A stretch of DNA of 5,451 bases, taken from positions 1 through 5,451 of the forward strand of contig JAKAMO010000154.1 of the NCBI GenBank assembly GCA_021812825.1, read 5' to 3'. The translations under genes were made by a program, and so were the position numbers. The DNA is from a bacterium (GTDB lineage: Bacteria > Elusimicrobiota > Elusimicrobia > Elusimicrobiales > UBA9959). How positions within the stretch are numbered: position 1 is the stretch's first letter; each line of letters starts with the position of its first letter. Below, piece by piece: positions 1 to 5,357 of the stretch. Below the pieces are notes generated by a model, which saw only the letters and a program-made list of their open reading frames with translations, did no database searches and was not told the DNA's origin.

Positions 1-2
1 TG

Positions 3-254
3 GAGATGGGCGATGAAGAGGACGCCGGAGCGCGCAAGGCCGTACTGGTGATCTATCCGGCCCGCGCGGAGAAGGGCATACTGGTGGACCAGGGCGAGGA
101 CGAGGCCATACTGCCGCACGGGCGGCGCTTCCGCGTGATGGCCTCCCGTCCCGGCCCCGGCTACGACCTTTACCTGGTGCAGCTCTGCCCCTCCTCCTGC
201 CTTAAGGCTGCAAGCCCGGAGGCCGCGGCCTTCTGGGAGAATTACCGTCCCTGA
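3..254 (+). CDS. C-terminal end of a probable ADP-ribosyltransferase-fold protein (5' truncated)
   Basis: The reading frame is open to the left edge and ends at TGA 252-254, so about 83 codons are visible. An ATG lies at 6, but the GGAG before it has no spacer, so I read this as the tail of a longer gene. Near residues 28-45 (counted from that ATG) the protein reads GILVDQGEDEAILPHG followed by RRFRV. This resembles the last conserved part of ADP-ribosyltransferase domains, where an E-x-E pair (here EDE) is followed at once by a hydrophobic-L-P-x-G-x-x-F-x-V strand. In that family the second glutamate is catalytic and transfers ADP-ribose from NAD to a target. The two earlier conserved regions (NAD-binding R/H and the STS/STQ strand) would lie outside the window. 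The tail after YDLYLVQL has two cysteines and no recognisable domain. The call is motif-based inference; it could be an unrelated beta-rich protein. Confidence 0.5.
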   Translation, partial: EMGDEEDAGARKAVLVIYPARAEKGILVDQGEDEAILPHGRRFRVMASRPGPGYDLYLVQLCPSSCLKAASPEAAAFWENYRP

Positions 255-282
255 CGCCGTTTTTTCTCTCCCGTCGCAAAAA

Positions 283-291
283 TGTTAAATT
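283..291 (+). promoter_or_regulatory. Possible extended -10 element for the matrixin protease gene
   Basis: TGT followed by TAAATT (286-291) fits an extended -10 (TGn plus a hexamer with 4 of 6 consensus bases). It lies in a short AT-rich stretch between two GC-rich genes. Transcription from it would start at about 298, on the A of the start codon. No good -35 is visible 17 bases upstream. The AAGGA at 292-296 is only one base from the ATG, too close for a normal ribosome binding site. Weak on its own; it gains some weight from the same spacing at 3066 and 4902. Confidence 0.3.
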
Positions 292-297
292 AAGGAC

Positions 298-1362
298 ATG
301 TCCACCGGCACGGAAAAGCGGCCGGAAGAGGTAAGCGGCGCCCGTAGGCTGTTCGACCTGTTCCTGCTGGTCGCGGTGCTGAACGCGGCCATCTGGGTCC
401 TGCTCACGCGCGGGCCGCAGCTGCTTTCCGCGGCCAGGCTGCTGCGCTCCGGCATTTTCCCCTGCGGTTCGCCCATTACTTATTCTATCGGCGGCATAGA
501 CCAGCGCTTCGGCCTAAGCGCGGAGGAGCTGGGTTCCGCGCTGGCCGAGGCCGCGGCCGTCTGGAACAGGGCCGCCGGGCGGGAGGTCTTCAGGGCCGGG
601 CCTTCCGGCGCGGGGCTGGCCGTGAACATGGTCTATGACAAGCGCCAGGAAGCGCTGGACAGGCTGCGGGGCATGGGCCTTGAGACGGACCGCAGCATAG
701 CCGCCTACAAGTCGCTCAAGGCCGCCTACGACGAGCTTTCGGCCGGGCTGGACCTGCGCCAGGCCTCCCTGGAGGCCAGGCTCTCCGGGTATCGGCGGGG
801 CGAGGCGGAGTACAACGCCACCGTGGCCAGGTATAACCGGCGCGGCTTCGCCAGCCCGCAGCAGCGGCGCCGGCTGGACTCGGCCAGGGCGGAGCTGGAG
901 AGCGATTTCGCCCTGATAAAGAGCGAGGAGGGGGCGGTCAACTCCGACATAGACACCCTCAACGCGATGGCCACGACTATCAACCAGCTGATCGTGGAGT
1001 TGAACCTCGACGTGGAGCAGTACAACCGCGAGGGCTCGGCAATGGGCGTTTACGAGGAGGGACATTACAGGGTGGACAAGGCCCTGCCCGCGATAGATAT
1101 CTACAAATATTCTGACCATGACCAACTGGTGCGTCTTCTGGCGCACGAGCTGGGGCACGCCCTGGGGCTGGAGCACGTGCCTGGCAGGGAATCTCTGATG
1201 TCGCCGGTTAACTCCGGCTCCGGCCTGGTCCTTTACCCCGACGACCTGGCAGAGTTGGACAGGGCCTGCACCTCCCCGCTGCTGCGCAGCAGGCGTCAGG
1301 CCCCTCCGCTGCAGGCCCCGGCACGCCACGCGCCGGCGGAAGGGCCGGAGCGGCCGTCATGA
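298..1362 (+). CDS. Membrane-anchored matrixin-type zinc metalloprotease with coiled-coil insertion
   Basis: 354 residues. Residues 18-36 form one hydrophobic segment, probably a signal anchor that holds the rest outside the inner membrane. A first metzincin-like block follows at about 58-111 (PITYSIGGID, then AAAVWN, then LAVNMVYD). Residues 112-255 are charged, heptad-like and rich in YN and LN pairs, which suggests a long coiled coil. The zinc site is HELGHALGLEH at 283-293: His283, His287 and His293 as zinc ligands and Glu284 as the catalytic base. ESLMSP follows, with Met301 as the Met-turn, so all hallmarks of the metzincin/matrixin (M10) group are intact. The only two cysteines, Cys56 and Cys324, flank the catalytic unit and could form a disulfide. 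The tail (about 330-354) is rich in Pro, Ala and Arg. From memory, proteins annotated as matrixin family metalloprotease with a YN-rich coiled coil before HExxH occur in several bacteria. The substrate is unknown. The stop overlaps the next start. Confidence 0.85.
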   Translation: MSTGTEKRPEEVSGARRLFDLFLLVAVLNAAIWVLLTRGPQLLSAARLLRSGIFPCGSPITYSIGGIDQRFGLSAEELGSALAEAAAVWNRAAGREVFRAGPSGAGLAVNMVYDKRQEALDRLRGMGLETDRSIAAYKSLKAAYDELSAGLDLRQASLEARLSGYRRGEAEYNATVARYNRRGFASPQQRRRLDSARAELESDFALIKSEEGAVNSDIDTLNAMATTINQLIVELNLDVEQYNREGSAMGVYEEGHYRVDKALPAIDIYKYSDHDQLVRLLAHELGHALGLEHVPGRESLMSPVNSGSGLVLYPDDLAELDRACTSPLLRSRRQAPPLQAPARHAPAEGPERPS

Positions 1363-1829
1363 GCGCCGTCGCTTCCTCCCGCTTCGTCCGGTGGATAATC
1401 ATCTACAAGGCGGTGAAAGGTTTTTCCGAGCTGCTGTTCGCCGGTATGCTGGGCTACCTGCTCTGGTACGGCGCGGGGCCTTGGCTGGCCGGCACGCTGA
1501 AGGCCCTGCGGGACCACCTGGTGGGGGCCGGCAGCCTGCGGCTGGCCGACCTGCTGCTTTCGGGCGGGCTGCACCGCCACGCCAGGCTGGTCTTCTGGGC
1601 CCTGCTGGCCGACGGCTCGTTCAACCTGGCGGAGGGCTGGTGCCTGCTGCGCCGCTATTCCTGGGGGGAGTGGGTCGTGGTGCTCTCTTCGGGTATTTTC
1701 CTTCCGTTCGAGCTGGCCGCGCTGCTGAGGGGCGTGCACGCCGGGCGCGTCATCGTGACGCTCCTCAACCTGGCCGTGATAGCCGGGCTGGCCTGGCGCC
1801 TCCGCTCCAGGCCTAGGACAGGATTATAA
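1359..1829 (+). CDS. DUF2127-family integral membrane protein
   Basis: 156 residues and very hydrophobic, with about four membrane segments: roughly 14-36, 72-94, 104-122 and 128-147. It matches my memory of the DUF2127 pattern: an N-terminal R-x-I-x-x-Y/F-K-x-x-K-G stretch (here WIIIYKAVKG, 12-21), a central xLxEGxxL/R helix (LAEGWCLLRR, 90-99), then WxEWxxVLSSxIFLPFE (102-118) and a final helix beginning with LLN. The function of this family is not established. Its ATG overlaps the protease stop in an ATGA arrangement, and GGAG at 1347-1350 lies eight bases upstream, so translation is probably coupled to the protease. The pairing suggests, without proving it, that the two act together at the membrane. 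The last 17 bases overlap the 3' end of the opposite-strand kinase gene. Confidence 0.75.
   Translation: MSAVASSRFVRWIIIYKAVKGFSELLFAGMLGYLLWYGAGPWLAGTLKALRDHLVGAGSLRLADLLLSGGLHRHARLVFWALLADGSFNLAEGWCLLRRYSWGEWVVVLSSGIFLPFELAALLRGVHAGRVIVTLLNLAVIAGLAWRLRSRPRTGL
1790..1813. terminator. Hairpin at the convergent gene junction, possible bidirectional terminator without a U-tract
   Basis: GGCCTGG (1790-1796) and CCAGGCC (1807-1813) form a perfect seven-base-pair stem. Two more pairs inside the loop are possible (1798 with 1805, 1799 with 1804). It lies in the last codons of the DUF2127 gene and touches the first base of the reversed kinase stop codon, so it could slow polymerase from either side. 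Neither strand has a T-run after it, so it is not a classical intrinsic terminator. No other terminator candidate exists at this junction. Confidence 0.3.
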
Positions 1830-2943
1830 GCTCCGCCGTGAAGGTGGTGCCCTGCGGCCCGGTGGTGAAGGAGACCTTCCCGTTCAGGTACTTCTCCGTC
1901 AGCAGCCGTATGCTGTAGGTCCCCAGCCCCCGCCCCGGGCCTTTGGTGGAAAAGGATTTCTGGAACACCTGGTAGCGCGCGTCGTCGGGCATCCTGCCGG
2001 GGTTGTGCACCGAGAAAGCCACTCCGGCCCCGGTCCTGCGGCAGGCGAGCGTGATCACGGCGCCCGGCCTCTCCGCCTCCAGCGCGTTCTTCAGCATGTT
2101 GAGCAGCACCCGCAGCAGCAGCGTCTTGTCGGTGGAGAAGCTGACGTCGTCGCTGGCCGGGTCCACTACGACCTTCTTCCTGCGCTGGGCCTCGTGCCCG
2201 GCGAACAGCATGGCCACGCCGCCCAGGAACTCCCGGGAGGAGATGACGGAGCTGTTCAGGGCCAGCGTGCCGTTCTCCGCGGCGAGCAGGTCCTTCTGCG
2301 ACAGTATCTGCTCAATCAGCTTGTCCGAGGCGTCGGAGGCGGAACGCAAGTACTTGTCCGCCTTGGCCGGGTCCACCGGGTCTATCAGGTTTATCAGGCC
2401 CTTCACGGCGCCGGCGGTATTCAGGATGTCGTGGAAGAAGACGCGCTCCAGGGTCTCGTGGCGCTTCTCCGCGGTGATGTCGGCCAGCGACATCAGCAGC
2501 AGCCTCTCGCGCCTGAACTCGAACGGCTTGACGCAGACCCTCAGGTTCAGGTCCTCCCCGGCCTTGCGGGACATGATGCGGCATTCCAGCGTGGCGGTGC
2601 CGCCGCCGAGGGCTTCTTCGAGGGCCTTGGCGGCCCCGCAGCGCAGGCAGGCTTCCGTAGTGCCGCAGCCGTTCGGCGGGTCGGAGGCGTGGGCGCAGCC
2701 GGCGAGCTCGCCGGTCCGCTGTCCCAGCAGCCTTGTTATGCCGTTGACGGCCAGGAAGTCGCGGAAAGGCTTATTGGCGTGGATAGTCTGTCTCTGCCGG
2801 TTCAGTATCAGTACGAAATCCACTATACCGTCCAGCACGGCCGGCAGCGGCGAGCCGGAGATGAGCTCCCGCTGGCGCCGGAGCGCGGCCTGCGACGCCC
2901 GCTCCGCCGGAAGAAAACAAGTAGCTGCCGCGTTATCGCCCAT
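1813..2943 (-). CDS. Soluble PAS-domain sensor histidine kinase (orphan) with a cysteine cluster
   Basis: 376 residues with no membrane segment, so it acts in the cytoplasm. Residues about 30-160 form a PAS-like sensor (DGIVDFVLILNRQRQTIHAN, then the closing ADITAEKR). Inside it are four cysteines, Cys83, Cys93, Cys99 and Cys102 (C-x9-C-x5-C-x2-C), which could bind metal or sense redox state. The dimerisation helix has FFHDILNTAG at 169-178, with His171 as the likely phosphorylation site. The ATPase domain follows: N-box NMLKNALEA (282-290), a G1-like box HNPGRMP (313-319) with Asn in place of the usual Asp, FSTKG (331-335) and G2 box GPGRGLGTYS (335-344). From memory, HDILNTAG with FSTKGxGRGLGTYS marks a recognised group of bacterial kinases in which this altered G1 box is normal. 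No response regulator gene adjoins. The ATG is preceded on its own strand by AGGGGG at 2953-2948, four bases away, a usable ribosome binding site. Confidence 0.88.
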   Translation of the reverse strand: MGDNAAATCFLPAERASQAALRRQRELISGSPLPAVLDGIVDFVLILNRQRQTIHANKPFRDFLAVNGITRLLGQRTGELAGCAHASDPPNGCGTTEACLRCGAAKALEEALGGGTATLECRIMSRKAGEDLNLRVCVKPFEFRRERLLLMSLADITAEKRHETLERVFFHDILNTAGAVKGLINLIDPVDPAKADKYLRSASDASDKLIEQILSQKDLLAAENGTLALNSSVISSREFLGGVAMLFAGHEAQRRKKVVVDPASDDVSFSTDKTLLLRVLLNMLKNALEAERPGAVITLACRRTGAGVAFSVHNPGRMPDDARYQVFQKSFSTKGPGRGLGTYSIRLLTEKYLNGKVSFTTGPQGTTFTAELIILS

Positions 2944-2985
2944 CGTCCCCCCTGACCGAAGGCCGGATGGAAGGACGGCGCGTCG

Positions 2986-3009
2986 CCCGCCCTGCCCCCC
3001 GGATAACCC
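2986..3009 (-). other. G-quadruplex-forming motif in the kinase leader
   Basis: On the minus strand this reads GGG, TTATCC, GGGGGG, CA, GGG, C, GGG: four G-runs of at least three with loops of six, two and one bases, which meets the standard quadruplex rule. It would lie at the very 5' end of the kinase transcript if the promoter at 3017-3047 is right. In GC-rich DNA such motifs also arise by chance. Confidence 0.35.
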
Positions 3010-3016
3010 TGCCGCT

Positions 3017-3047
3017 ATTATACGAAATCCGCGCCGCCGCTTGTCCC
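3017..3047 (-). promoter_or_regulatory. Promoter for the histidine kinase gene
   Basis: The minus strand has a perfect TATAAT (3022 to 3017) in an otherwise GC-rich gap. GGGACA (3047 to 3042, four of six -35 bases) lies 19 bases upstream, slightly longer than ideal. Transcription would start near 3011 and give a leader of about 68 bases before the kinase ATG. Its -35 overlaps that of the helicase promoter on the other strand. Confidence 0.5.
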
Positions 3048-3071
3048 GCCGGCCGCGTTAAAAGGTAGAAT
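3041..3071 (+). promoter_or_regulatory. Promoter for the helicase-tlpA unit, probably leaderless
   Basis: TAGAAT at 3066-3071 has five of six -10 bases. TTGTCC at 3041-3046 has four of six -35 bases, with a 19-base spacer. The predicted transcription start is 3078, the first base of the helicase GTG. The AAAGG at 3061-3065 is 12 bases from the GTG, far for a ribosome binding site, which fits leaderless translation. Confidence 0.45.
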
Positions 3072-3077
3072 CTAAGC

Positions 3078-4238
3078 GTGGAACTGTCAGGCGACCAACG
3101 GGAAGCGCTGGCCGGGCTGCTGGGCTGGTACGGGAGCCCGGACCGGCCGCCCTTCATCACGCTGGGCGGCTACGCCGGCACCGGCAAGACCACGCTGATC
3201 GCCGTGCTCCGTAACGAGCTCGCCAAGCTCAACAAGGCCGCGCGGGTCTCGTTCTGCAGCTATACCGGCAAGGCGGCCCAGAACCTCAAGAACAAGCTGA
3301 AAGAAAGCGGCGCGCTTTTCGTCCGGGACTCCGTCGGCACCATACACGGCCTGATCTACACGCCGCGCGAGAACGGGGAAGGCCAGATAACGGGCTGGGA
3401 CCGCAAGGAGGAGCTGGAGCGGGACCTCGTCATAGTGGACGAGGCCTCGATGGTGGACGGGCTCATCTGGCAGGACCTGCTTTCCTATAACATTCCCATA
3501 ATAGCCGTAGGCGACCACGGCCAGCTGCCGCCAATAGCCGGCGCTTTCAACCTGATGCAGCGGCCGCAGCTGCTGCTGACCGAGATCCACCGGCAGGCGG
3601 CAGGCAACCCCATCATCGAGGTTTCGCGGCACGCGCGCACCACCGGGCTGGTGCCGCCGGAACGCTTCGGCCCCGGCGTGGTGAAATATCTCAAGGACGA
3701 CTGCGACGCGGCCGAGCGCTCCGGCGAGCTGCTGGAGGGCTGGAGCCCGGAGACGCTGATCTTGTGCGGCTACAACACCACCCGCAACAGGATAAACCAG
3801 TTCATCCGCGCCAATCGCGGCTTCGAGACGCCCGAGCCTTCCTCGGGAGACCGGGTCATCTGCCTGCGCAACAACCACAAGAAAGGCATCTACAACGGCA
3901 TGCTCGGCGCCATTATCCACATCGCCAAGTACCGCCCGGACTGGTACCACGCCGAGATACGGCTGGACGACCGCGAGAAACCCTACGAGGGGCTGATCTA
4001 CGGGCCGCAGTTCGGGGCGAAGACGGGCGTCAATTTTACGAAGGACAGGAAGCTCGCGATGACGGGGGACCTGTTCGATTTCGGCTACGCTCTGACCGTG
4101 CACAAGGCGCAGGGCAGCCAGGCCCGCCGCGTGGTGATGTTCGAGGAGCGCTTCCCTAAGATGGACGACGACATGTGGCGGCGCTGGCTCTACACCGGCG
4201 TCACGCGCGCCGAAGAGGAGCTTTACCTGTTCGGCTGA
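3078..4238 (+). CDS. Stand-alone SF1B DNA helicase, RecD/Dda-like
   Basis: 386 residues, an ATP-driven 5'-to-3' DNA helicase by family, with the full motif set visible. Motif I (Walker A) is GGYAGTGKTT at 30-39 with Lys37. Motif Ia is SYTGKAAQ at 61-68. Motif II (Walker B) is VIVDEASM at 118-125 with Asp121 and Glu122. Motif III is VGDHGQLPPI at 144-153. Motif IV is LTEIHRQ at 167-173. The C-terminal RecA-like half (UvrD_C_2 type) holds YALTVHKAQGSQ at 337-348 (motif V) and LYTGVTRAEEELYLF at 371-385 (motif VI, Arg377). It lacks the long N-terminal region of RecD2 and is close in size to phage T4 Dda, so it is a minimal core enzyme. No RecB or RecC gene is near. GTG 3078 is the only start that keeps the Walker A region complete: an in-frame TAG lies at 3066 and no better start follows. 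Likely roles are replication-fork or repair processing. The tlpA-like gene follows after 14 bases. Confidence 0.88.
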   Translation: MELSGDQREALAGLLGWYGSPDRPPFITLGGYAGTGKTTLIAVLRNELAKLNKAARVSFCSYTGKAAQNLKNKLKESGALFVRDSVGTIHGLIYTPRENGEGQITGWDRKEELERDLVIVDEASMVDGLIWQDLLSYNIPIIAVGDHGQLPPIAGAFNLMQRPQLLLTEIHRQAAGNPIIEVSRHARTTGLVPPERFGPGVVKYLKDDCDAAERSGELLEGWSPETLILCGYNTTRNRINQFIRANRGFETPEPSSGDRVICLRNNHKKGIYNGMLGAIIHIAKYRPDWYHAEIRLDDREKPYEGLIYGPQFGAKTGVNFTKDRKLAMTGDLFDFGYALTVHKAQGSQARRVVMFEERFPKMDDDMWRRWLYTGVTRAEEELYLFG

Positions 4239-4242
4239 GCGG

Positions 4243-4247
4243 GGAGG
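4243..4247 (+). promoter_or_regulatory. Ribosome binding site that fixes the tlpA-like start
   Basis: GGAGG lies five bases before ATG 4253, the strongest Shine-Dalgarno sequence in the window. It selects ATG 4253 over the upstream in-frame ATG 4175, which lies inside the helicase gene and would put a basic, non-signal stretch ahead of the signal peptide. Confidence 0.75.
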
Positions 4248-4252
4248 ACGAC

Positions 4253-4795
4253 ATGAGGACGCTGATAATATTCTCTCTTTGCGGCTGGCTGGCCGGCCCC
4301 GCGGCGGCGGCGGGCAAGGGGCCTGCTGAACCGGCGGTAGGGCAGAAGGCGCCGGAGTTCAGCGCGGTGACGCTCGACGGCCGCAGTGTGGACCTGGCGA
4401 AGCTCAAAGGCAAGGTGCTGCTGATAAATTTCTTCGCCACCTGGTGCCCGCCCTGCATGGCGGAGATGCCGCGGCTGGAGAAGGAGATCTGGCGGCGCTA
4501 CAGGGCGGACAAGCGCTTCGTGCTGCTGGCCGTGGGCCGCGAGCACGGCGCGGCCGAGCTGAAGAAGTTCCTGGCCGAGAAGCATTTCACCCTGCCGATG
4601 GCCCCGGACCCGAAGCGCGGCATCTATTCCAAGTTCGCCGCTTCCGGCATACCGCGCAACTACCTGATAGACGGCGGCGGCCGCATAGTGTTCAAGTCGC
4701 TGGGCTACGAGGAGAAGGACTTCGCCTCCCTGAAAGCGGCGCTGGAGAAAGCCCTGCCCGCGCCGAAGGCTGACTCCGCCCATGCGGGGAATTAA
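4253..4795 (+). CDS. Exported TlpA/ResA-like thiol-disulfide oxidoreductase
   Basis: 180 residues from ATG 4253. Residues 1-20 look like a signal peptide: basic start MR, hydrophobic core LIIFSLCGWLAG, and an alanine-rich cleavage site before GKG. There is no proper lipobox at Cys10. The mature part is a complete thioredoxin fold of the TlpA/AhpC-TSA type: VGQKAPEFSAVTLDG at 29-43, LLINFFATWCPPC at 56-68 with redox cysteines Cys65 and Cys68, then GIPRNYLID at 132-140 with the cis-proline (Pro134) that faces the active site. Members act outside the inner membrane, usually reducing disulfides in apocytochrome c or other exported proteins. No cytochrome maturation gene is next to it, so the partner is unknown. 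It follows the helicase by 14 bases and is probably cotranscribed, an odd pairing that may only reflect compact packing. Confidence 0.87.
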   Translation: MRTLIIFSLCGWLAGPAAAAGKGPAEPAVGQKAPEFSAVTLDGRSVDLAKLKGKVLLINFFATWCPPCMAEMPRLEKEIWRRYRADKRFVLLAVGREHGAAELKKFLAEKHFTLPMAPDPKRGIYSKFAASGIPRNYLIDGGGRIVFKSLGYEEKDFASLKAALEKALPAPKADSAHAGN

Positions 4796-4860
4796 GATAG
4801 TCCGCTTCGACCCGCAGGCATCTGCCGTTCAGGATCTGCTCTCTGCCGCTCTCCGGCATA

Positions 4861-4876
4861 CCGGGCTGAAGCCCGG
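4861..4876 (+). terminator. GC-rich hairpin after the tlpA-like gene, possible terminator
   Basis: CCGGGC (4861-4866) and GCCCGG (4871-4876) form a six-base stem closed by the four-base loop TGAA. It sits 66 bases after the stop codon and directly before the MarR -35 box. Only two Ts follow, so it is not a standard intrinsic terminator. It could still insulate the MarR promoter from upstream transcription. The rest of 4796-4860 shows no gene or clear signal. Confidence 0.35.
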
Positions 4877-4878
4877 GC

Positions 4879-4907
4879 TTGACAAAACAACTAATTAGTA
4901 GTATGCT
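4879..4907 (+). promoter_or_regulatory. Sigma-70-type promoter of the MarR regulator gene
   Basis: A perfect TTGACA (4879-4884) is followed after exactly 17 bases by TATGCT (4902-4907, four of six bases). This is the best promoter in the window and stands out as an AT-rich island. Predicted transcription start is about 4914, the A of an ATG. The spacer holds the palindromic operator. Confidence 0.75.
4887..4902 (+). promoter_or_regulatory. Palindromic operator, probable MarR autoregulation site
   Basis: The ten-base core ACTAATTAGT (4890-4899) is a perfect palindrome. With one mismatched pair it extends to 16 bases (4887-4902). It fills the space between the -35 and -10 boxes, so a bound dimer would block RNA polymerase. 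MarR proteins typically bind such AT-rich palindromes and repress their own gene. The core recurs at 5379-5388. Confidence 0.65.
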
Positions 4908-4913
4908 ATGGGT

Positions 4914-5357
4914 ATGGAAAGCAGGCATACCTATTCTCCCGCGGAAGAGCTTGACCTGAAGATGGTCATAGCCCTGCTGCGCACAGTGAAGGCCCTGGAG
5001 GCCGGGCTGGCGCCTTGCTTCGCCGGCTGGGGCGTAACGTCCGCCCAGTTCGGGGTGCTGGAGTTCCTCTACCACAAGGGGCCTGCGCGTATAAGCGCGA
5101 TCATCGAGAAGACCCTTTCGTCCGGGGGCAACATGACCGTCGTGGTGCGCAACCTCGAGAGGGCGGGCCTGGTGCGCCGCCGCCGTGACGACAAGGACGG
5201 CCGCGCGGCCCTGGTGGAGCTGACCCCCAGGGGGGAGAAGCTCATGTCCTCCCTGTTCCCGGAGCATCTCGGAGTGCTGCGGCGGTTCTTTTCCCGGCTG
5301 GGGGAGGGCGACAAGCATGCGGTCATCGGTTCCCTGAAGGCGCTGGGCGGCCGGTGA
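4914..5357 (+). CDS. MarR-family winged-helix transcriptional regulator
   Basis: 147 residues from ATG 4914; ATG 4908, two codons earlier, is the alternative. I prefer 4914 because the promoter places the transcription start there and neither ATG has a Shine-Dalgarno sequence. Counted from 4908, the winged-helix order is clear: GVTSAQFGVLEFLYHKGP (42-59), recognition-helix region KTLSSGGNMTVVVRNLERAGLVRR (68-91), and the wing DDKDGRAALVELTPRG (94-109) with the MarR D-x-R signature at Asp97 and Arg99. Helical ends supply the dimer interface. The HKGP and SSGGNMT wording is like MarR members that sense quinones or oxidants, such as MhqR, but this is only a resemblance. The one cysteine, Cys37, lies at the end of helix 1. 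It probably represses itself through 4887-4902 and the downstream gene through 5379-5388. Confidence 0.88.
   Translation: MESRHTYSPAEELDLKMVIALLRTVKALEAGLAPCFAGWGVTSAQFGVLEFLYHKGPARISAIIEKTLSSGGNMTVVVRNLERAGLVRRRRDDKDGRAALVELTPRGEKLMSSLFPEHLGVLRRFFSRLGEGDKHAVIGSLKALGGR

Noticed and set aside
235..272. Terminator after the left-edge gene: GGGAGA (235-240) with TCTCCC (267-272), and a T-run at 260-265
   Set aside because: The loop is 26 bases and the T-run sits inside the loop rather than after the stem. The shorter GGGA/TCCC stem is only four pairs.
514..1329. Long minus-strand frame opposite the protease (271 codons)
   Set aside because: Low-complexity translation without motifs, while the plus strand has a complete metzincin site.
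2003..3061. Long open frames on the plus strand opposite the kinase (352 and 316 codons)
   Set aside because: Both are shadows of the GC-rich kinase gene: no recognisable motifs, Ser/Arg- or Gly/Val-rich composition, and the minus-strand frame has complete kinase domains.
3087..4103. Long minus-strand frame opposite the helicase (338 codons)
   Set aside because: Antisense shadow; all helicase motifs are on the plus strand.
4175..4252. Upstream in-frame start that would add 26 residues to the tlpA-like protein
   Set aside because: It lies inside the helicase gene and encodes a basic non-signal stretch. ATG 4253 has a strong ribosome binding site and begins a signal peptide.
4262..4282. Lipoprotein signal at Cys10 of the tlpA-like protein
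   Set aside because: The residues before Cys10 (FSL) do not fit a lipobox, and an alanine-rich cleavage site follows at about residue 20.
4908..4913. ATG 4908 as the MarR start
   Set aside because: It directly abuts the -10 box, so the predicted transcript would begin after it. Kept only as an alternative.
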